Positions 8,363 to 16,661 of a DNA stretch of 64,000 nucleotides are shown in pieces (positions within the stretch are counted from its first letter, which is position 1; every line of letters starts with the position of its first letter). The stretch covers positions 62,001 to 126,000 of the forward strand of contig WIAH01000004.1 in assembly GCA_014055525.1 (NCBI GenBank). Direction: 5' to 3'. A program made the translations under genes and the position numbers. The notes below the pieces were generated by a model. That model ran no database searches. It had not been told where the DNA came from and saw nothing but the letters and a program-made list of their open reading frames with translations. This DNA comes from Nitrospira sp. CR1.3. GTDB lineage: Bacteria > Nitrospirota > Nitrospiria > Nitrospirales > Nitrospiraceae.

Positions 8363-9652
8363 TTATGACGGTCGGCTCCCTGCCGTATCGTTCGCGAAAA
8401 AGTCCGGGAGAATACCGGCGGCAATGAGCCGGTCAAAGAACGTGAACGGCGCCTCGGTGCGTAAACCGGCAGTGGTCGCCAGCACCTGATAACGGAGGCG
8501 CGGGTTCCGGTCCAGCGTTTGGAAAACGCGATCGCGCAAGAAAGCGACCAGAGGGTTGCCGGTATTCCAATAGAACACCTGCTGATCGGCCAGCCGCTGC
8601 AGCATGGTGACGTGGGGACGGCGGGCGACTTCGTAGGCTCGGAGCCGTTCCACCGAGCAATCCCCATCCTTCAGACAATCGGGTAACAGATTAGCCAAGA
8701 CCATTGCGTCGACCATGGCCTGCATCCGGCCCTGTGAGGCGTGGGGGTTCATGGCATGGGCGGCATCTCCGATGAGCACTGCTCCGTCCTTCACCCAGGT
8801 CGGTGTTCTCACGCGCCCGGTCGGCATGTAAGCGGTCTGGCTCCAATCAGTTAGATGCTTAAACAGGGCGCCGAACTGAGGCGCAATTCCTGTCCAGACT
8901 CGTTGCAGTTCGGAGATGCCACGTTGCTTCAAGGAATCCATCGATCCGCTTGGAATCATGTAAAACAGATAGACCTTTTTCCCCGTTGCCGGAAACAATC
9001 CGAGTATCTGCCGGTGACCGACATAATAATACGATTCCGCGACCCGCTGCTCCGTTTCGACGATGGCGATCAAGTATCCTTCGGGATAAAGGTGCACATC
9101 GGCCGGAATCTTCATGGCCTCGCGCACTTTTGAAAAAACCCCATCGGCTCCCACGACCACCTTCGCTTTGATGGCGCTGGAGCCGTCCGGCCCCTCCGCT
9201 GTCAGACCGGCCACGCGACCGTTATCGAGAAGCAGTCCCGTGAAGGACGTTCCGTAGCGGAGACTGACGCTCGGCTGTTTTTGAACGGCTTCGACGATGG
9301 CATGGTGTGCGACATTCGGCAAGGTGACAATGGCGTGGTTATACGGCGCCGGAAGCTCGCCGTAGTCGATGCTGCAAAGTCGCGTTCCGCCGGCGCGGAG
9401 AAAATGAAAGTTCCGCACCGACCTCATCGCTTCGGCAGGCAGTGACCGCAGCACGCCGAGCCGATCGAGTACCGCTTGTCCGTTCGGCTGCAGGATCTCT
9501 CCCCGTAGCCCCTTCGGCGGACCCTGAGCCTGATCCAAGACGACGGTGCGGATTCCTTTCTGCGCGAGGGCCAGGGCGAGCACCGCTCCTCCCCCGCCCG
9601 CTCCGACAACGGCCACATCGGTATCTTCTATCGGTTCCATCGGTCCAGTCAT
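8363..9652 (-). CDS. FAD-dependent monooxygenase
   Basis: A 429-residue flavoprotein of the UbiH/PHBH-type aromatic hydroxylase class. It shows the N-terminal Rossmann motif (VVGAGGGGAVLALALAQKG), a DG-type segment (VVGADGVFSKVR) and the second FAD motif (VLIGDAAHAMNPHASQG). These bind FAD and NADPH for hydroxylation or epoxidation of an organic substrate; geranylgeranyl-reductase-like oxidoreductases share the fold. The likely start is ATG 9652, with an alternative at 9640. It begins six bases after the PLD-type nuclease gene. Substrate unknown. Confidence 0.85.
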   Translation of the reverse strand: MTGPMEPIEDTDVAVVGAGGGGAVLALALAQKGIRTVVLDQAQGPPKGLRGEILQPNGQAVLDRLGVLRSLPAEAMRSVRNFHFLRAGGTRLCSIDYGELPAPYNHAIVTLPNVAHHAIVEAVQKQPSVSLRYGTSFTGLLLDNGRVAGLTAEGPDGSSAIKAKVVVGADGVFSKVREAMKIPADVHLYPEGYLIAIVETEQRVAESYYYVGHRQILGLFPATGKKVYLFYMIPSGSMDSLKQRGISELQRVWTGIAPQFGALFKHLTDWSQTAYMPTGRVRTPTWVKDGAVLIGDAAHAMNPHASQGRMQAMVDAMVLANLLPDCLKDGDCSVERLRAYEVARRPHVTMLQRLADQQVFYWNTGNPLVAFLRDRVFQTLDRNPRLRYQVLATTAGLRTEAPFTFFDRLIAAGILPDFFANDTAGSRPS

Positions 9653-9658
9653 GGCTTG

Positions 9659-10198
9659 TCAGTCCTCGACCCAGGGTCGGTACCGTTCTGCGTCGCTCCA
9701 CATCGCGAGAAACTTCTCGCGCGCCTTCACGGTGATGGCGCGGTCGGTGACGACATCGAGGCGCTCGTCGTTATACCGATTTCCGCTCGTTGTGTGGTTC
9801 ATCGATCCGGAGGCGTTCACCTCGTCATCAATGACCACTTGCTTGAGATGCATCAACCCGTCGTGTTGATTCACGCGAATGGGAATCCCAGCCAGGCGGA
9901 GAGTATGCAGCGCGCTTCGTTGCTTGATCTCCTGCGTTCGTTCCTGATCCGTGATCAGACGCACATCGAGGCCTCTCTTCTTGGCGGCCACCAAGGCTTC
10001 GACGGCGCGCGGAGATGTGAGTCCATAGACCGAAACATAGATATATCGTCTGGCTTGGCCATAGAGTGTGACCACTCGATCGAGCGGCGCATCCTCCGGC
10101 GAATAGTAAATTTCGACGGTGACGCCTCCGGCCTGTTCCGCCGACAGGAGGACTGACGTACAGAAGAGCCAGGGGATGAGACTGAACGACTTCAGCAT
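9659..10198 (-). CDS. secreted single-HKD phospholipase D-like nuclease
   Basis: A 179-residue protein whose frame extends upstream; the ATG at 10198 is chosen because it opens a signal peptide (LIPWLFCTSVLLSAEQAGG). One complete HKD motif is visible: His117, Lys119 and Asp124, followed by GS-N at 131-134. Small single-HKD proteins of this size resemble the Nuc/BfiI group, which dimerise to build the active site and cleave phosphodiesters. A periplasmic or extracellular nuclease is most likely; a lipid-cleaving role is possible. It belongs to the minus-strand operon 10605-6886. Confidence 0.8.
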   Translation of the reverse strand: MLKSFSLIPWLFCTSVLLSAEQAGGVTVEIYYSPEDAPLDRVVTLYGQARRYIYVSVYGLTSPRAVEALVAAKKRGLDVRLITDQERTQEIKQRSALHTLRLAGIPIRVNQHDGLMHLKQVVIDDEVNASGSMNHTTSGNRYNDERLDVVTDRAITVKAREKFLAMWSDAERYRPWVED

Positions 10199-10227
10199 GG
10201 ATGTGGAAGTGCGGACCCGGCGATCGA

Positions 10228-10605
10228 TCATTCGATTTCGAACAGCGTCTTGAAATGATCCTCGGTCGATTCCCAGGCCTGAGGAGCCTTGCTCGAGAGC
10301 CACTGCTGCAAGAAATGCTTTTGCCCGGGAGTCAGCAGTTGCTTGATCTGATGGGCGCGTCCTTGTAACGGCTGCAGAAAGCCGACCCGTTTCTGAAAAT
10401 CCAGCGTCGCGGTGCGGACATACATATTGGTATAAACGGAGGGGCGATCGTCCTCCCCGTCCCCTTGAATCCAAACGGACAAAAACTTCTCTAACTGGAG
10501 ACCGGCGCTATCCATGGCGGGGTCGGTTTCGTGAAACAGTTCATTTTCCGATTCCTTGAGCGGTGTTTCCTCGCCGGCCCGGAACATGAAGTTCTGTTTC
10601 CACAT
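10228..10605 (-). CDS. hypothetical protein, first gene of a five-gene operon
   Basis: A 125-residue protein. ATG 10605 is preferred to 10632 because GGAGGG lies eight bases upstream. The product is hydrophilic and helical (FLQPLQGRAHQIKQLLTPGQKHFLQQWL) with no signal peptide or recognised domain. Gaps of 29, 6, 9 and 4 bases link it to the PLD-type, FAD monooxygenase, nucleotidyltransferase-like and TPM genes, so it heads an operon with envelope and redox functions. Confidence 0.55.
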   Translation of the reverse strand: MWKQNFMFRAGEETPLKESENELFHETDPAMDSAGLQLEKFLSVWIQGDGEDDRPSVYTNMYVRTATLDFQKRVGFLQPLQGRAHQIKQLLTPGQKHFLQQWLSSKAPQAWESTEDHFKTLFEIE

Positions 10606-10746
10606 GCACGAGCCCTCCGAAAAAGACCGCATAGTGGCCGTGGATTCAGCACAAAGTCAAGCAAGGGCCCGTTACGTTGACTTTCCGGAAGGCAGTTTGT
10701 TAGTCTGTCTGAATTCTCTAATCCCTGGGCCAAGTTAGGAGACTTC

Positions 10747-10947
10747 ATGCAGGTCAAAATCAACGGCAAAGCCGAGGAAGTCGCGGGGGGCAGCGTCCTC
10801 GATCTGCTCCAAGCCAAAAAGATCGAGCCGCAGATGGTGGCGGTGGAGGTCAACGACGCCATGGTTGAGCGGGATCGTCTTGGGACAACCCAACTCAAGG
10901 ATGGCGACCGGCTCGAATTCCTCTTCTACATGGGGGGCGGCCGGTGA
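10747..10947 (+). CDS. thiS: ThiS-type ubiquitin-like sulfur carrier
   Basis: A 66-residue beta-grasp protein (MQVKINGKAEEVAGG...LDLLQ) preceded by AGGAGACTTC. Such carriers are adenylated at a C-terminal Gly-Gly by a ThiF/MoeB enzyme, converted to a thiocarboxylate and used as sulfur donor. Here the C-terminus reads FYMGGGR, so one or two residues follow the expected GG and would need trimming if GG is the active end. A TTGACT at 10677 is a possible -35, but the -10 is poor. Its stop overlaps the cysteine synthase start (GTGA), arguing that it feeds cysteine synthesis rather than, or as well as, thiamine synthesis. Confidence 0.85.
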   Translation: MQVKINGKAEEVAGGSVLDLLQAKKIEPQMVAVEVNDAMVERDRLGTTQLKDGDRLEFLFYMGGGR

Positions 10948-11873
10948 CGATGTCGCTGCACAAGGAAATTACCGAATTGATCGGGCGCACCCCGCTCGTC
11001 CGGCTGAACCGGCTCTCCAAGCCGGGCAGCGCGACGATCTACGGGAAAGTGGAATTCTTCAACCCAGGCGGCAGCGTCAAGGATCGAATCTGTCTCAACA
11101 TGATCAATGAGGCGGAACGCCAGGGCAAGCTGAAACCGGGTGGGACGATCGTCGAACCCACAAGCGGCAATACGGGCATTGGGTTGGCTCTCGTTTCCGC
11201 GGTAAGAGGGTACAAGCTGATTCTGGTCATGCCGGAGAGCATGAGCATGGAGCGCGCAAGCCTGCTTTCGTCGTACGGAGCGCAACTGGTGCTGACACCG
11301 GCCTGGGAGGGCATGAAGGGCTCGATCCGTGAGGCGGAAAGTCTTCTCGCGCAGAACCCGTCGTACTTCATGCCGGATCAGTTCTCGAATCCGGCAAACC
11401 CGGCGATGCACCGGATGACGACCGCTCCGGAGATTCTCGACGCGATGGATGGTAAGATTGACGCGTTTGTGGCCGCAGTGGGAACAGGCGGCACGATCAC
11501 GGGATGCGGAGAGGTTTTCAAGGAGCGCAATCCGAATGTAAAAATCATCGCGGTGGAACCGGCCGGATCCCCGGTTCTGTCCGGCGGCGATCCGGGGCCG
11601 CACAAGATTCAAGGCATCGGGGCGGGATTTATTCCCAAGGTTCTCAATCGGAAGATTCTCGATCGCGTCATCATGGTGACGGACGACGAGGCCTATCAGA
11701 CGGCGAAGCAGTTGTCCAAGCAGGAGGGACTCCTGGTCGGCATCTCGGCCGGCGCCAATGTCTTCGCCGCGCAAAAGATCGCCGAGGAATTGGGGCCGGG
11801 GAAGAACGTCGTAACCATTTTGTGTGATACCGGCGAGCGGTATATCAGCGTTGAAAAATACTTCAATATCTAG
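10944..11873 (+). CDS. PLP-dependent cysteine synthase (CysK/CysM family)
   Basis: A 309-residue enzyme. The start GTG 10944 overlaps the thiS stop; ATG 10950 is an alternative. The PLP lysine is in GGSVKDRICLNM, the substrate loop reads PTSGNTGIGLA, and the phosphate-binding loop GTGGTITG is present. The family makes cysteine from O-acetyl- or O-phosphoserine with sulfide or a protein thiocarboxylate. The overlap with a sulfur-carrier gene and the JAMM protease gene 4 kb downstream resembles the CysO-CysM-Mec system of Mycobacterium tuberculosis, so use of carrier-bound sulfur is a reasonable inference. Confidence 0.9.
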   Translation: MTMSLHKEITELIGRTPLVRLNRLSKPGSATIYGKVEFFNPGGSVKDRICLNMINEAERQGKLKPGGTIVEPTSGNTGIGLALVSAVRGYKLILVMPESMSMERASLLSSYGAQLVLTPAWEGMKGSIREAESLLAQNPSYFMPDQFSNPANPAMHRMTTAPEILDAMDGKIDAFVAAVGTGGTITGCGEVFKERNPNVKIIAVEPAGSPVLSGGDPGPHKIQGIGAGFIPKVLNRKILDRVIMVTDDEAYQTAKQLSKQEGLLVGISAGANVFAAQKIAEELGPGKNVVTILCDTGERYISVEKYFNI

Positions 11874-11971
11874 GCGCATGGCGAGAGGTAAGTGGCCAGT
11901 GGGGTTGAATCAACAGCTATTCCGGCTCTGCTTCTTGCCTTGTGCCTATAGCCGCTAGCCTGGACGCAGTT

Positions 11972-12784
11972 ATGGAATTCACCGAAGATCAAATCAACCG
12001 CTACAGCCGGCACATCCTTCTACCGGAGGTCGGCGGCAAGGGGCAGAAGAAGATCGCGAAAGCGAGGATTCTTCTAGTCGGGGCCGGCGGCCTTGGCTCC
12101 CCGGCTGCGCTCTACCTGGCCGCGGCCGGCGTCGGCAAGATCGGCCTGATCGACAGCGACGTCGTGGACCTGACTAATCTCCAGCGGCAGATCCTGCACC
12201 ATACACCGGATGTCGGCCGTCCAAAAGTATTGTCGGGGAAGGAAAAGATTCAAGCGCTCAACCCCGATGTCGCCGTCTCCATGTACGAAGAACGCCTGAC
12301 GGCGGGCAATGCGATCAAGATTTTCAACGACTACGATGTGGTCATCGACGGAGTCGATAACTTTACGGCGAAATTTCTGATCAATGATGCCTGCTTTTTC
12401 GCCGAGAAACCGCTGGTGCATGGCGGCATTCTGCGTTTCGACGGCCGGGTGACCACGATCGTCCCGAAAAAGTCGGCTTGCTATCGATGCGTTTTCAAGA
12501 CACCGCCGCCGCCCGGACTCGTGGCATCCTGTCAGGAAGCCGGTGTGATCGGCGTGTTGGCCGGTGTCATCGGAACGATTCAGGCAACCGAGGCCTTGAA
12601 GCTCGTGTTGGGTATCGGGCGACTATTAACCGACCGCCTGCTCGATTTTGATGCACGAAAGACACAATTCCGGGAAATCAAAGTGAAGCGCAATCCCAAT
12701 TGTGCCCTGTGCGGCGAGCACCCGACGATTACCGAGTTGTTCGACGATGGAGATCCGTATGCCGGCTGCGCCGTTCGACCGTAA
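11972..12784 (+). CDS. moeB: ThiF/MoeB/HesA-type carrier-activating enzyme (copy 1)
   Basis: A 270-residue E1-like adenylyltransferase. ATG 11972 is the family-like start (MEFTEDQINRYSRHILL). The ATP-binding loop is GAGGLGSPAALYLAAAG, a structural zinc site is formed by CYRC and CALC, and a conserved cysteine lies in SCQEAGVIG. It activates the C-terminal glycine of ThiS/MoaD carriers for sulfur loading. It has no rhodanese domain. A closely similar paralogue is encoded at 14700, suggesting one activator per carrier. Confidence 0.9.
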   Translation: MEFTEDQINRYSRHILLPEVGGKGQKKIAKARILLVGAGGLGSPAALYLAAAGVGKIGLIDSDVVDLTNLQRQILHHTPDVGRPKVLSGKEKIQALNPDVAVSMYEERLTAGNAIKIFNDYDVVIDGVDNFTAKFLINDACFFAEKPLVHGGILRFDGRVTTIVPKKSACYRCVFKTPPPPGLVASCQEAGVIGVLAGVIGTIQATEALKLVLGIGRLLTDRLLDFDARKTQFREIKVKRNPNCALCGEHPTITELFDDGDPYAGCAVRP

Positions 12785-12786
12785 GG

Positions 12787-12815
12787 GACAGGCTCCGGTC
12801 TTACCGGTGCCTGTC
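12787..12815 (+). terminator. hairpin between moeB copy 1 and thrC
   Basis: The arms GACAGGCTCCGG and CCGGTGCCTGTC pair at 11 of 12 positions around a 5-nt loop. It follows the moeB stop by two bases. No T-run follows, so it may attenuate or protect mRNA rather than terminate fully. Confidence 0.4.
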
Positions 12816-12853
12816 TCGCTCGTTACCTGTTTATTAATCCAGGTGGTGTCACT

Positions 12854-14104
12854 ATGTCGAAGATGAAAGCGCTCGTGTGCCGTGAGTGTGGAAAGGAATA
12901 TCCGACGAAAGCGATTCATGTCTGCGAGATGTGCTTCGGCCCGCTTGAAGTGAAGTACAACTACGATGAGATCAAGAAGAGCGTCTCGCGGAAAAAGATC
13001 GAGGAAGGGCCGCGCAGCATGTGGCGCTATGCGGATCTGCTGCCGGTTGAAGGGCCGACCTTTCTCGGTCCCCATGCGGGGTTTACGCCGTTGGTGCGCG
13101 CCAAGAACCTCGGGGCTTTTCTCGGTCTCGATGAGTTGTACATCAAGAACGACACCGTGAACCACCCGACCCTGTCGTTCAAGGATCGGGTGGTTGCCGT
13201 CGCGCTTACACGCGCGCGGGAACTCGGCTTCGAAACGGTCGCCTGCGCCTCCACCGGTAACCTGGCCAACTCGGTTGCCGCCCATGCGGCCTCGGCCGGT
13301 ATGCGCTGCTACGTCTTTATTCCCGGAGACCTCGAGGCGGCCAAGGTGCTCGGGAATCTGATCTACAAACCGAACGTGGTTGAGATCGAAGGCAATTACG
13401 ATGATGTCAACCGGCTCTGCAGTGAAATAGCCGGCGAGCACGGCTGGGCCTTCGTCAACATCAACATCCGTCCCTATTACGCGGAAGGGTCGAAAACGTT
13501 GGCTTTTGAAACGGTGGAACAACTCGGCTGGCGCACGCCGGATCAGGTCGTGATTCCCATGGCGTCCGGATCGCTTCTCACCAAGATTTGGAAAGGGCTT
13601 CACGAGATGAAGGCCCTCGGTCTTGTCGACGAGGTCCGAACCAGGGTCAATGGAGCACAGGCGGAGGGTTGTTCCCCGATCTCGACCGCGTTCAAATCGG
13701 GACGGGACTTCTTCAAACCGGTGAAGCCCAAGACGATTGCCAAGTCATTGGCGATCGGGAACCCGGCGGACGGGTACTACGCATTGAAGGCGACGGCGGA
13801 GAGCCGTGGCGCCATGGACATGGTGTCGGACGAAGAAGTCGTCGAAGGCATCAAGCTGTTGGCGCAAACCGAGGGGATCTTCGCCGAAACTGCCGGCGGC
13901 GTGACCATCGGCGTCCTGCGCAAACTCGTCAAGCAAGGGACGATCAAGAAATCCGATGTGACGGTGGCATACATTACCGGCAACGGACTCAAGACGCAGG
14001 AAGCGGTCATCGATGCGGTGGGCCGGCCGGTTCGAATTCAGCCGAGCCTCGTGGCCTTTGAAAAAACATTCAAAATGGGCAAGAACGGTGGTGGTGACGC
14101 ATGA
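12854..14104 (+). CDS. thrC: threonine synthase family PLP enzyme
   Basis: A 416-residue enzyme with an N-terminal zinc-ribbon (CRECGKEY...CEMCFGPLE) and a fold-type II PLP core whose lysine lies in LSFKDRVVAV. Further landmarks are ACASTGNLANSVAAHAA and the phosphate loop near MASGSLLTK. ThrC converts O-phosphohomoserine to threonine. It overlaps the MoaD-like carrier gene by four bases (ATGA) and lies inside a sulfur-carrier cluster. A side or main role in carrier-dependent homocysteine formation from O-phosphohomoserine is therefore conceivable (inference). Confidence 0.9.
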   Translation: MSKMKALVCRECGKEYPTKAIHVCEMCFGPLEVKYNYDEIKKSVSRKKIEEGPRSMWRYADLLPVEGPTFLGPHAGFTPLVRAKNLGAFLGLDELYIKNDTVNHPTLSFKDRVVAVALTRARELGFETVACASTGNLANSVAAHAASAGMRCYVFIPGDLEAAKVLGNLIYKPNVVEIEGNYDDVNRLCSEIAGEHGWAFVNINIRPYYAEGSKTLAFETVEQLGWRTPDQVVIPMASGSLLTKIWKGLHEMKALGLVDEVRTRVNGAQAEGCSPISTAFKSGRDFFKPVKPKTIAKSLAIGNPADGYYALKATAESRGAMDMVSDEEVVEGIKLLAQTEGIFAETAGGVTIGVLRKLVKQGTIKKSDVTVAYITGNGLKTQEAVIDAVGRPVRIQPSLVAFEKTFKMGKNGGGDA

Positions 14105-14373
14105 TTAAAGTCCGTATTCCAACCCCCCTCCGCCCCCTCACGAAGGGCCAGGGTGAGGTCGAAGCGCAGGCCGGCAGCATTGCAAGCATGATTGAGACTT
14201 TGGATCAGGCGCATCCAGGTCTGAAAGATCGCCTCTGCGATGAAACCGGAGAACTCCGGCGCTTTGTGAATATCTATGTGAATGAAGAAGACATTCGTTT
14301 CCTGAAGGGGAAGGAGACTTCGCTCAACGACGGCGACGAGGTTTCCATTGTGCCCGCCATCGCGGGAGGCTAA
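14101..14373 (+). CDS. MoaD/CysO-type sulfur carrier
   Basis: A 90-residue beta-grasp protein ending VSIVPAIAGG, an exact carrier terminus with exposed Gly-Gly. It begins at the ATGA overlap with thrC. The long insertion between strands (GSIASMIETLDQAHPGLKDRL) is typical of MoaD/CysO rather than ThiS. It would be adenylated by one of the neighbouring MoeB-like enzymes and converted to a thiocarboxylate for molybdopterin, cysteine or homocysteine synthesis. The genome context favours amino-acid sulfur transfer. Confidence 0.85.
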   Translation: MIKVRIPTPLRPLTKGQGEVEAQAGSIASMIETLDQAHPGLKDRLCDETGELRRFVNIYVNEEDIRFLKGKETSLNDGDEVSIVPAIAGG

Positions 14374-14375
14374 TC

Positions 14376-14615
14376 ATGTCCAATATGCGGTTTCACATCA
14401 GGTTTCCTGAAGAGAAGATCAAGGAGCCGGTCATCTATCAGATCGGCAAGGAATATCAGGTCGTCACCAACGTCCGTCGCGCCGATGTCAGGGAGACGAC
14501 GGGATGGATGGACCTCGAATTGACCGGCGAAACGGCTGAGATCGAGCGAGCCGTGGAAGGGCTTCGCAAGAAAGGCGTGGTCGTCGACCCGATCGAACTG
14601 AATGTCGTCGAATGA
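14376..14615 (+). CDS. stand-alone NIL domain protein
   Basis: A 79-residue protein two bases after the carrier gene, with the pattern FHIRFPEEKIKEPVIYQIGKEYQV...DLELTGETAEIERAVEGLRKKGV. This is the ACT-like NIL domain, also found at the C-terminus of the methionine importer ATPase MetN and in proteins linked to sulfur assimilation. It may sense methionine or support sulfide/homocysteine chemistry; the exact role is unknown. Confidence 0.75.
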   Translation: MSNMRFHIRFPEEKIKEPVIYQIGKEYQVVTNVRRADVRETTGWMDLELTGETAEIERAVEGLRKKGVVVDPIELNVVE

Positions 14616-14699
14616 CAGGCTAGCAGCTGGAGGGGAGGCAAGGGGATTCAACGATATGTCCCCTAGCCTCTAGTCCAGAGCCTCTCGCCAGGTGAAACT

Positions 14700-15503
14700 A
14701 TGCAACTGACCGAGCAGCAGATCGAACGGTACAGCCGCCATATCATCCTCCAGGACGTAGGAGGAAAGGGACAGCTCAAGCTTAATAGAGCCAAAGTCCT
14801 CCTCATTGGAGCGGGCGGTCTCGGTTCCCCCGCTGCGCTCTATCTCGCCGCCGCCGGGATCGGCACGATCGGCTTGGTGGACGGCGATGTCGTGGATTTA
14901 TCGAATCTCCAACGTCAAATCCTGCATTCTACTGCCACGATCGGACAGCCGAAGGTCGAATCTGGTAGAAAAACCCTGAACGCGATCAATCCGGACATCT
15001 CGATCAAGACCTATCATCAGCTCGTCGATGCCGACAATATTCTGCCCTTGATCAAAGAGTATGATGTGGTCTTGGACGGATCGGATAATTTCACCACCCG
15101 TTTTTTGGTAAACGATGCCTGTTTTTTCGCCGGAAAGACATTGATCTCCGCCAGTATGTTCCGGTTCGAAGGGCAGTTGACCACGATCAAACCGCATGCG
15201 GGGTACCCTTGCTATCGCTGCCTGTACCCGGAACCGCCTCCTGCTGGACTAGTCCCGAACTGTCAGGAAGCAGGCGTGCTCGGCGTGCTCGCGGGCACCA
15301 TGGGTATCCTGCAGGCGTCCGAAGCCATCAAGGAGATCCTCGGAATCGGTGAGACGATCGCGGACAAGTTGGTCATCTATGATGCGCTGGAGATGAAGTT
15401 CCGCAAGGTTGGACGACCGAAAGATCCGAGCTGCCCGCTCTGTGGTCCCAACCCCAAGATCAAGGACCTGACTCTTGACTATACCGTCAGCTGCACCATT
15501 TAG
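14700..15503 (+). CDS. moeB: ThiF/MoeB/HesA-type carrier-activating enzyme (copy 2)
   Basis: A 267-residue paralogue of the enzyme at 11972, with the same opening (LTEQQIERYSRHIIL), ATP loop GAGGLGSPAALYLAAAG, zinc cysteines CYRC and CPLC, and NCQEAGVLG. The preceding gap of 84 bases contains GGGGATTC/CTAGCCTC-type degenerate repeat sequence. It probably activates the MoaD-like carrier encoded at 14101, while copy 1 serves ThiS; the division of labour is inference from order. Confidence 0.9.
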   Translation: MQLTEQQIERYSRHIILQDVGGKGQLKLNRAKVLLIGAGGLGSPAALYLAAAGIGTIGLVDGDVVDLSNLQRQILHSTATIGQPKVESGRKTLNAINPDISIKTYHQLVDADNILPLIKEYDVVLDGSDNFTTRFLVNDACFFAGKTLISASMFRFEGQLTTIKPHAGYPCYRCLYPEPPPAGLVPNCQEAGVLGVLAGTMGILQASEAIKEILGIGETIADKLVIYDALEMKFRKVGRPKDPSCPLCGPNPKIKDLTLDYTVSCTI

Positions 15504-15609
15504 GATGCTGAAAACGCCATGTTCATCACCCACCCCGCCCCAGCGCGCCGGGACGCGCTTTTCACCGGACATCGTTCTCGCTTCGCTGGACGGACGTTTT
15601 GAGCATCCT
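15502..15609. repeat. imperfect palindromic intergenic repeat, copy A
   Basis: A 108-bp element with terminal arms AGGATGCTGAAAACG and CGTTTTGAGCATCCT (14 of 15 pair). It overlaps the stop codon of moeB copy 2. The same style of arms (AGGATG.T.AAAA.../...TTTT.A.CATCCT) recurs at 32628. It looks like a mobile or REP-type palindrome; in RNA it would form a long hairpin between moeB and the JAMM gene. Confidence 0.65.
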
Positions 15610-15630
15610 TCTTCGTTCACAAACTGAATA

Positions 15631-16143
15631 ATGGCAGATCTGGTCATTCCTCAGCCCATTCTCGATGAGCTAGTCGCCCACGCTCGTGCACTCGATCCCT
15701 ATGAATGCTGCGGGTTCCTCGCCGGCACCGGGCAGACAGTGAGCCGCGTTTACCGGATCAAGAACATCGTAAGCCTGGAGGGGGCCGCCGACGCGGCGGC
15801 GTTCGACGAGGCCAAGGTGCAGCATCTGTCCCGGTTGACTCCTGATGAACGTGCTGAGATCGCATTCATCATGGACGCGCAGGAAATGTTTCATGCTGTG
15901 AAAGACATGAGGAAAAACGGACTGACTCTTCAAGTGGTGTATCATTCGCATCCTCATGATCCGGCCAGACCGTCGGTCACGGATATCAAGATCGCCGATG
16001 ACTGGGAAGAAAACTGGGCCCGCTTGAACCTGACCCTGCCCATCTACCTGTTGATTTCGCTCAAAGACAAGACCTGTCCCGATATTCGTGCCTACTGGAT
16101 CAAGAAAGGCGCCGTTACACCGGCTAGGATCGGTCCCGCCTAG
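15631..16143 (+). CDS. JAMM/MPN metalloprotease (Mec-like)
   Basis: A 170-residue zinc isopeptidase/peptidase of the JAB1/MPN+ class. The full catalytic signature is visible: Glu25 in DPYECCGFL, then His105 and His107 of the HSHP, Ser115 and Asp118. Small bacterial members (Mec of Mycobacterium, HcyD-type) release cysteine or homocysteine from a carrier adduct, or trim residues after the carrier Gly-Gly. Both jobs fit here: the ThiS product ends in an extra Arg, and two PLP enzymes lie in the cluster. Confidence 0.88.
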   Translation: MADLVIPQPILDELVAHARALDPYECCGFLAGTGQTVSRVYRIKNIVSLEGAADAAAFDEAKVQHLSRLTPDERAEIAFIMDAQEMFHAVKDMRKNGLTLQVVYHSHPHDPARPSVTDIKIADDWEENWARLNLTLPIYLLISLKDKTCPDIRAYWIKKGAVTPARIGPA

Positions 16144-16248
16144 CCATCTACATTCTTTTTCGTCATTCCTCAGAAATTCCCGTTTCCTTCTCATGACTCA
16201 AGTGCGATAATGGGCCATTATCGATCTTATTTGGAAGGAGCGATCGTG

Positions 16249-16575
16249 ATGCTACACATGCGTACGATTCTTCTCGCGGGCTTGCTCACCCTCGTCCCGA
16301 CCAATGCCCTTCTGGCCGAAGACAAAAGCTTCTACAGTCCCGTGATCAATCTCGATATGGAGAACCACCGCGTGTTGATTTCAACGCTTGGATCCGTCTT
16401 CTGGATCGAGGTTCCGGAGGCAGGCCATCCTCACATGGAGAAGCTTCCGGTCTCCGGACTGGTCGACTTTGTCGTGGAAATGCGGGCGAACGGGCAGCCC
16501 CCGCTCATCAAGACCTGGAAGGTAAAGTCCGGGGATTCGACCTGTATGTACTTTAATGGGAAAGAGTGCAAGTAG
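16249..16575 (+). CDS. small exported hypothetical protein
   Basis: A 108-residue protein. ATG 16249 follows GGAAGGAGCG and opens a signal peptide (MRTILLAGLLTLVPTNALLA), so the upstream in-frame start at 16210 is unlikely. The mature part is beta-rich with two cysteines near the end (STCMYFNGKECK) that may form a disulfide. No family recognised. It is probably outside the sulfur operon, since a 105-bp gap separates them. Confidence 0.65.
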   Translation: MLHMRTILLAGLLTLVPTNALLAEDKSFYSPVINLDMENHRVLISTLGSVFWIEVPEAGHPHMEKLPVSGLVDFVVEMRANGQPPLIKTWKVKSGDSTCMYFNGKECK

Positions 16576-16661
16576 CGGCTAAGACGATTAACCGTATGTT
16601 CGGTTAGGGATCTCGGCGGGCTCGGTAGGGCGCTTCACGCTTCACGAAATACACTTCGCGA

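Noticed and set aside
12626-13603. 325-residue minus-strand open frame
   Set aside because: Antisense to moeB and thrC, both unmistakable.
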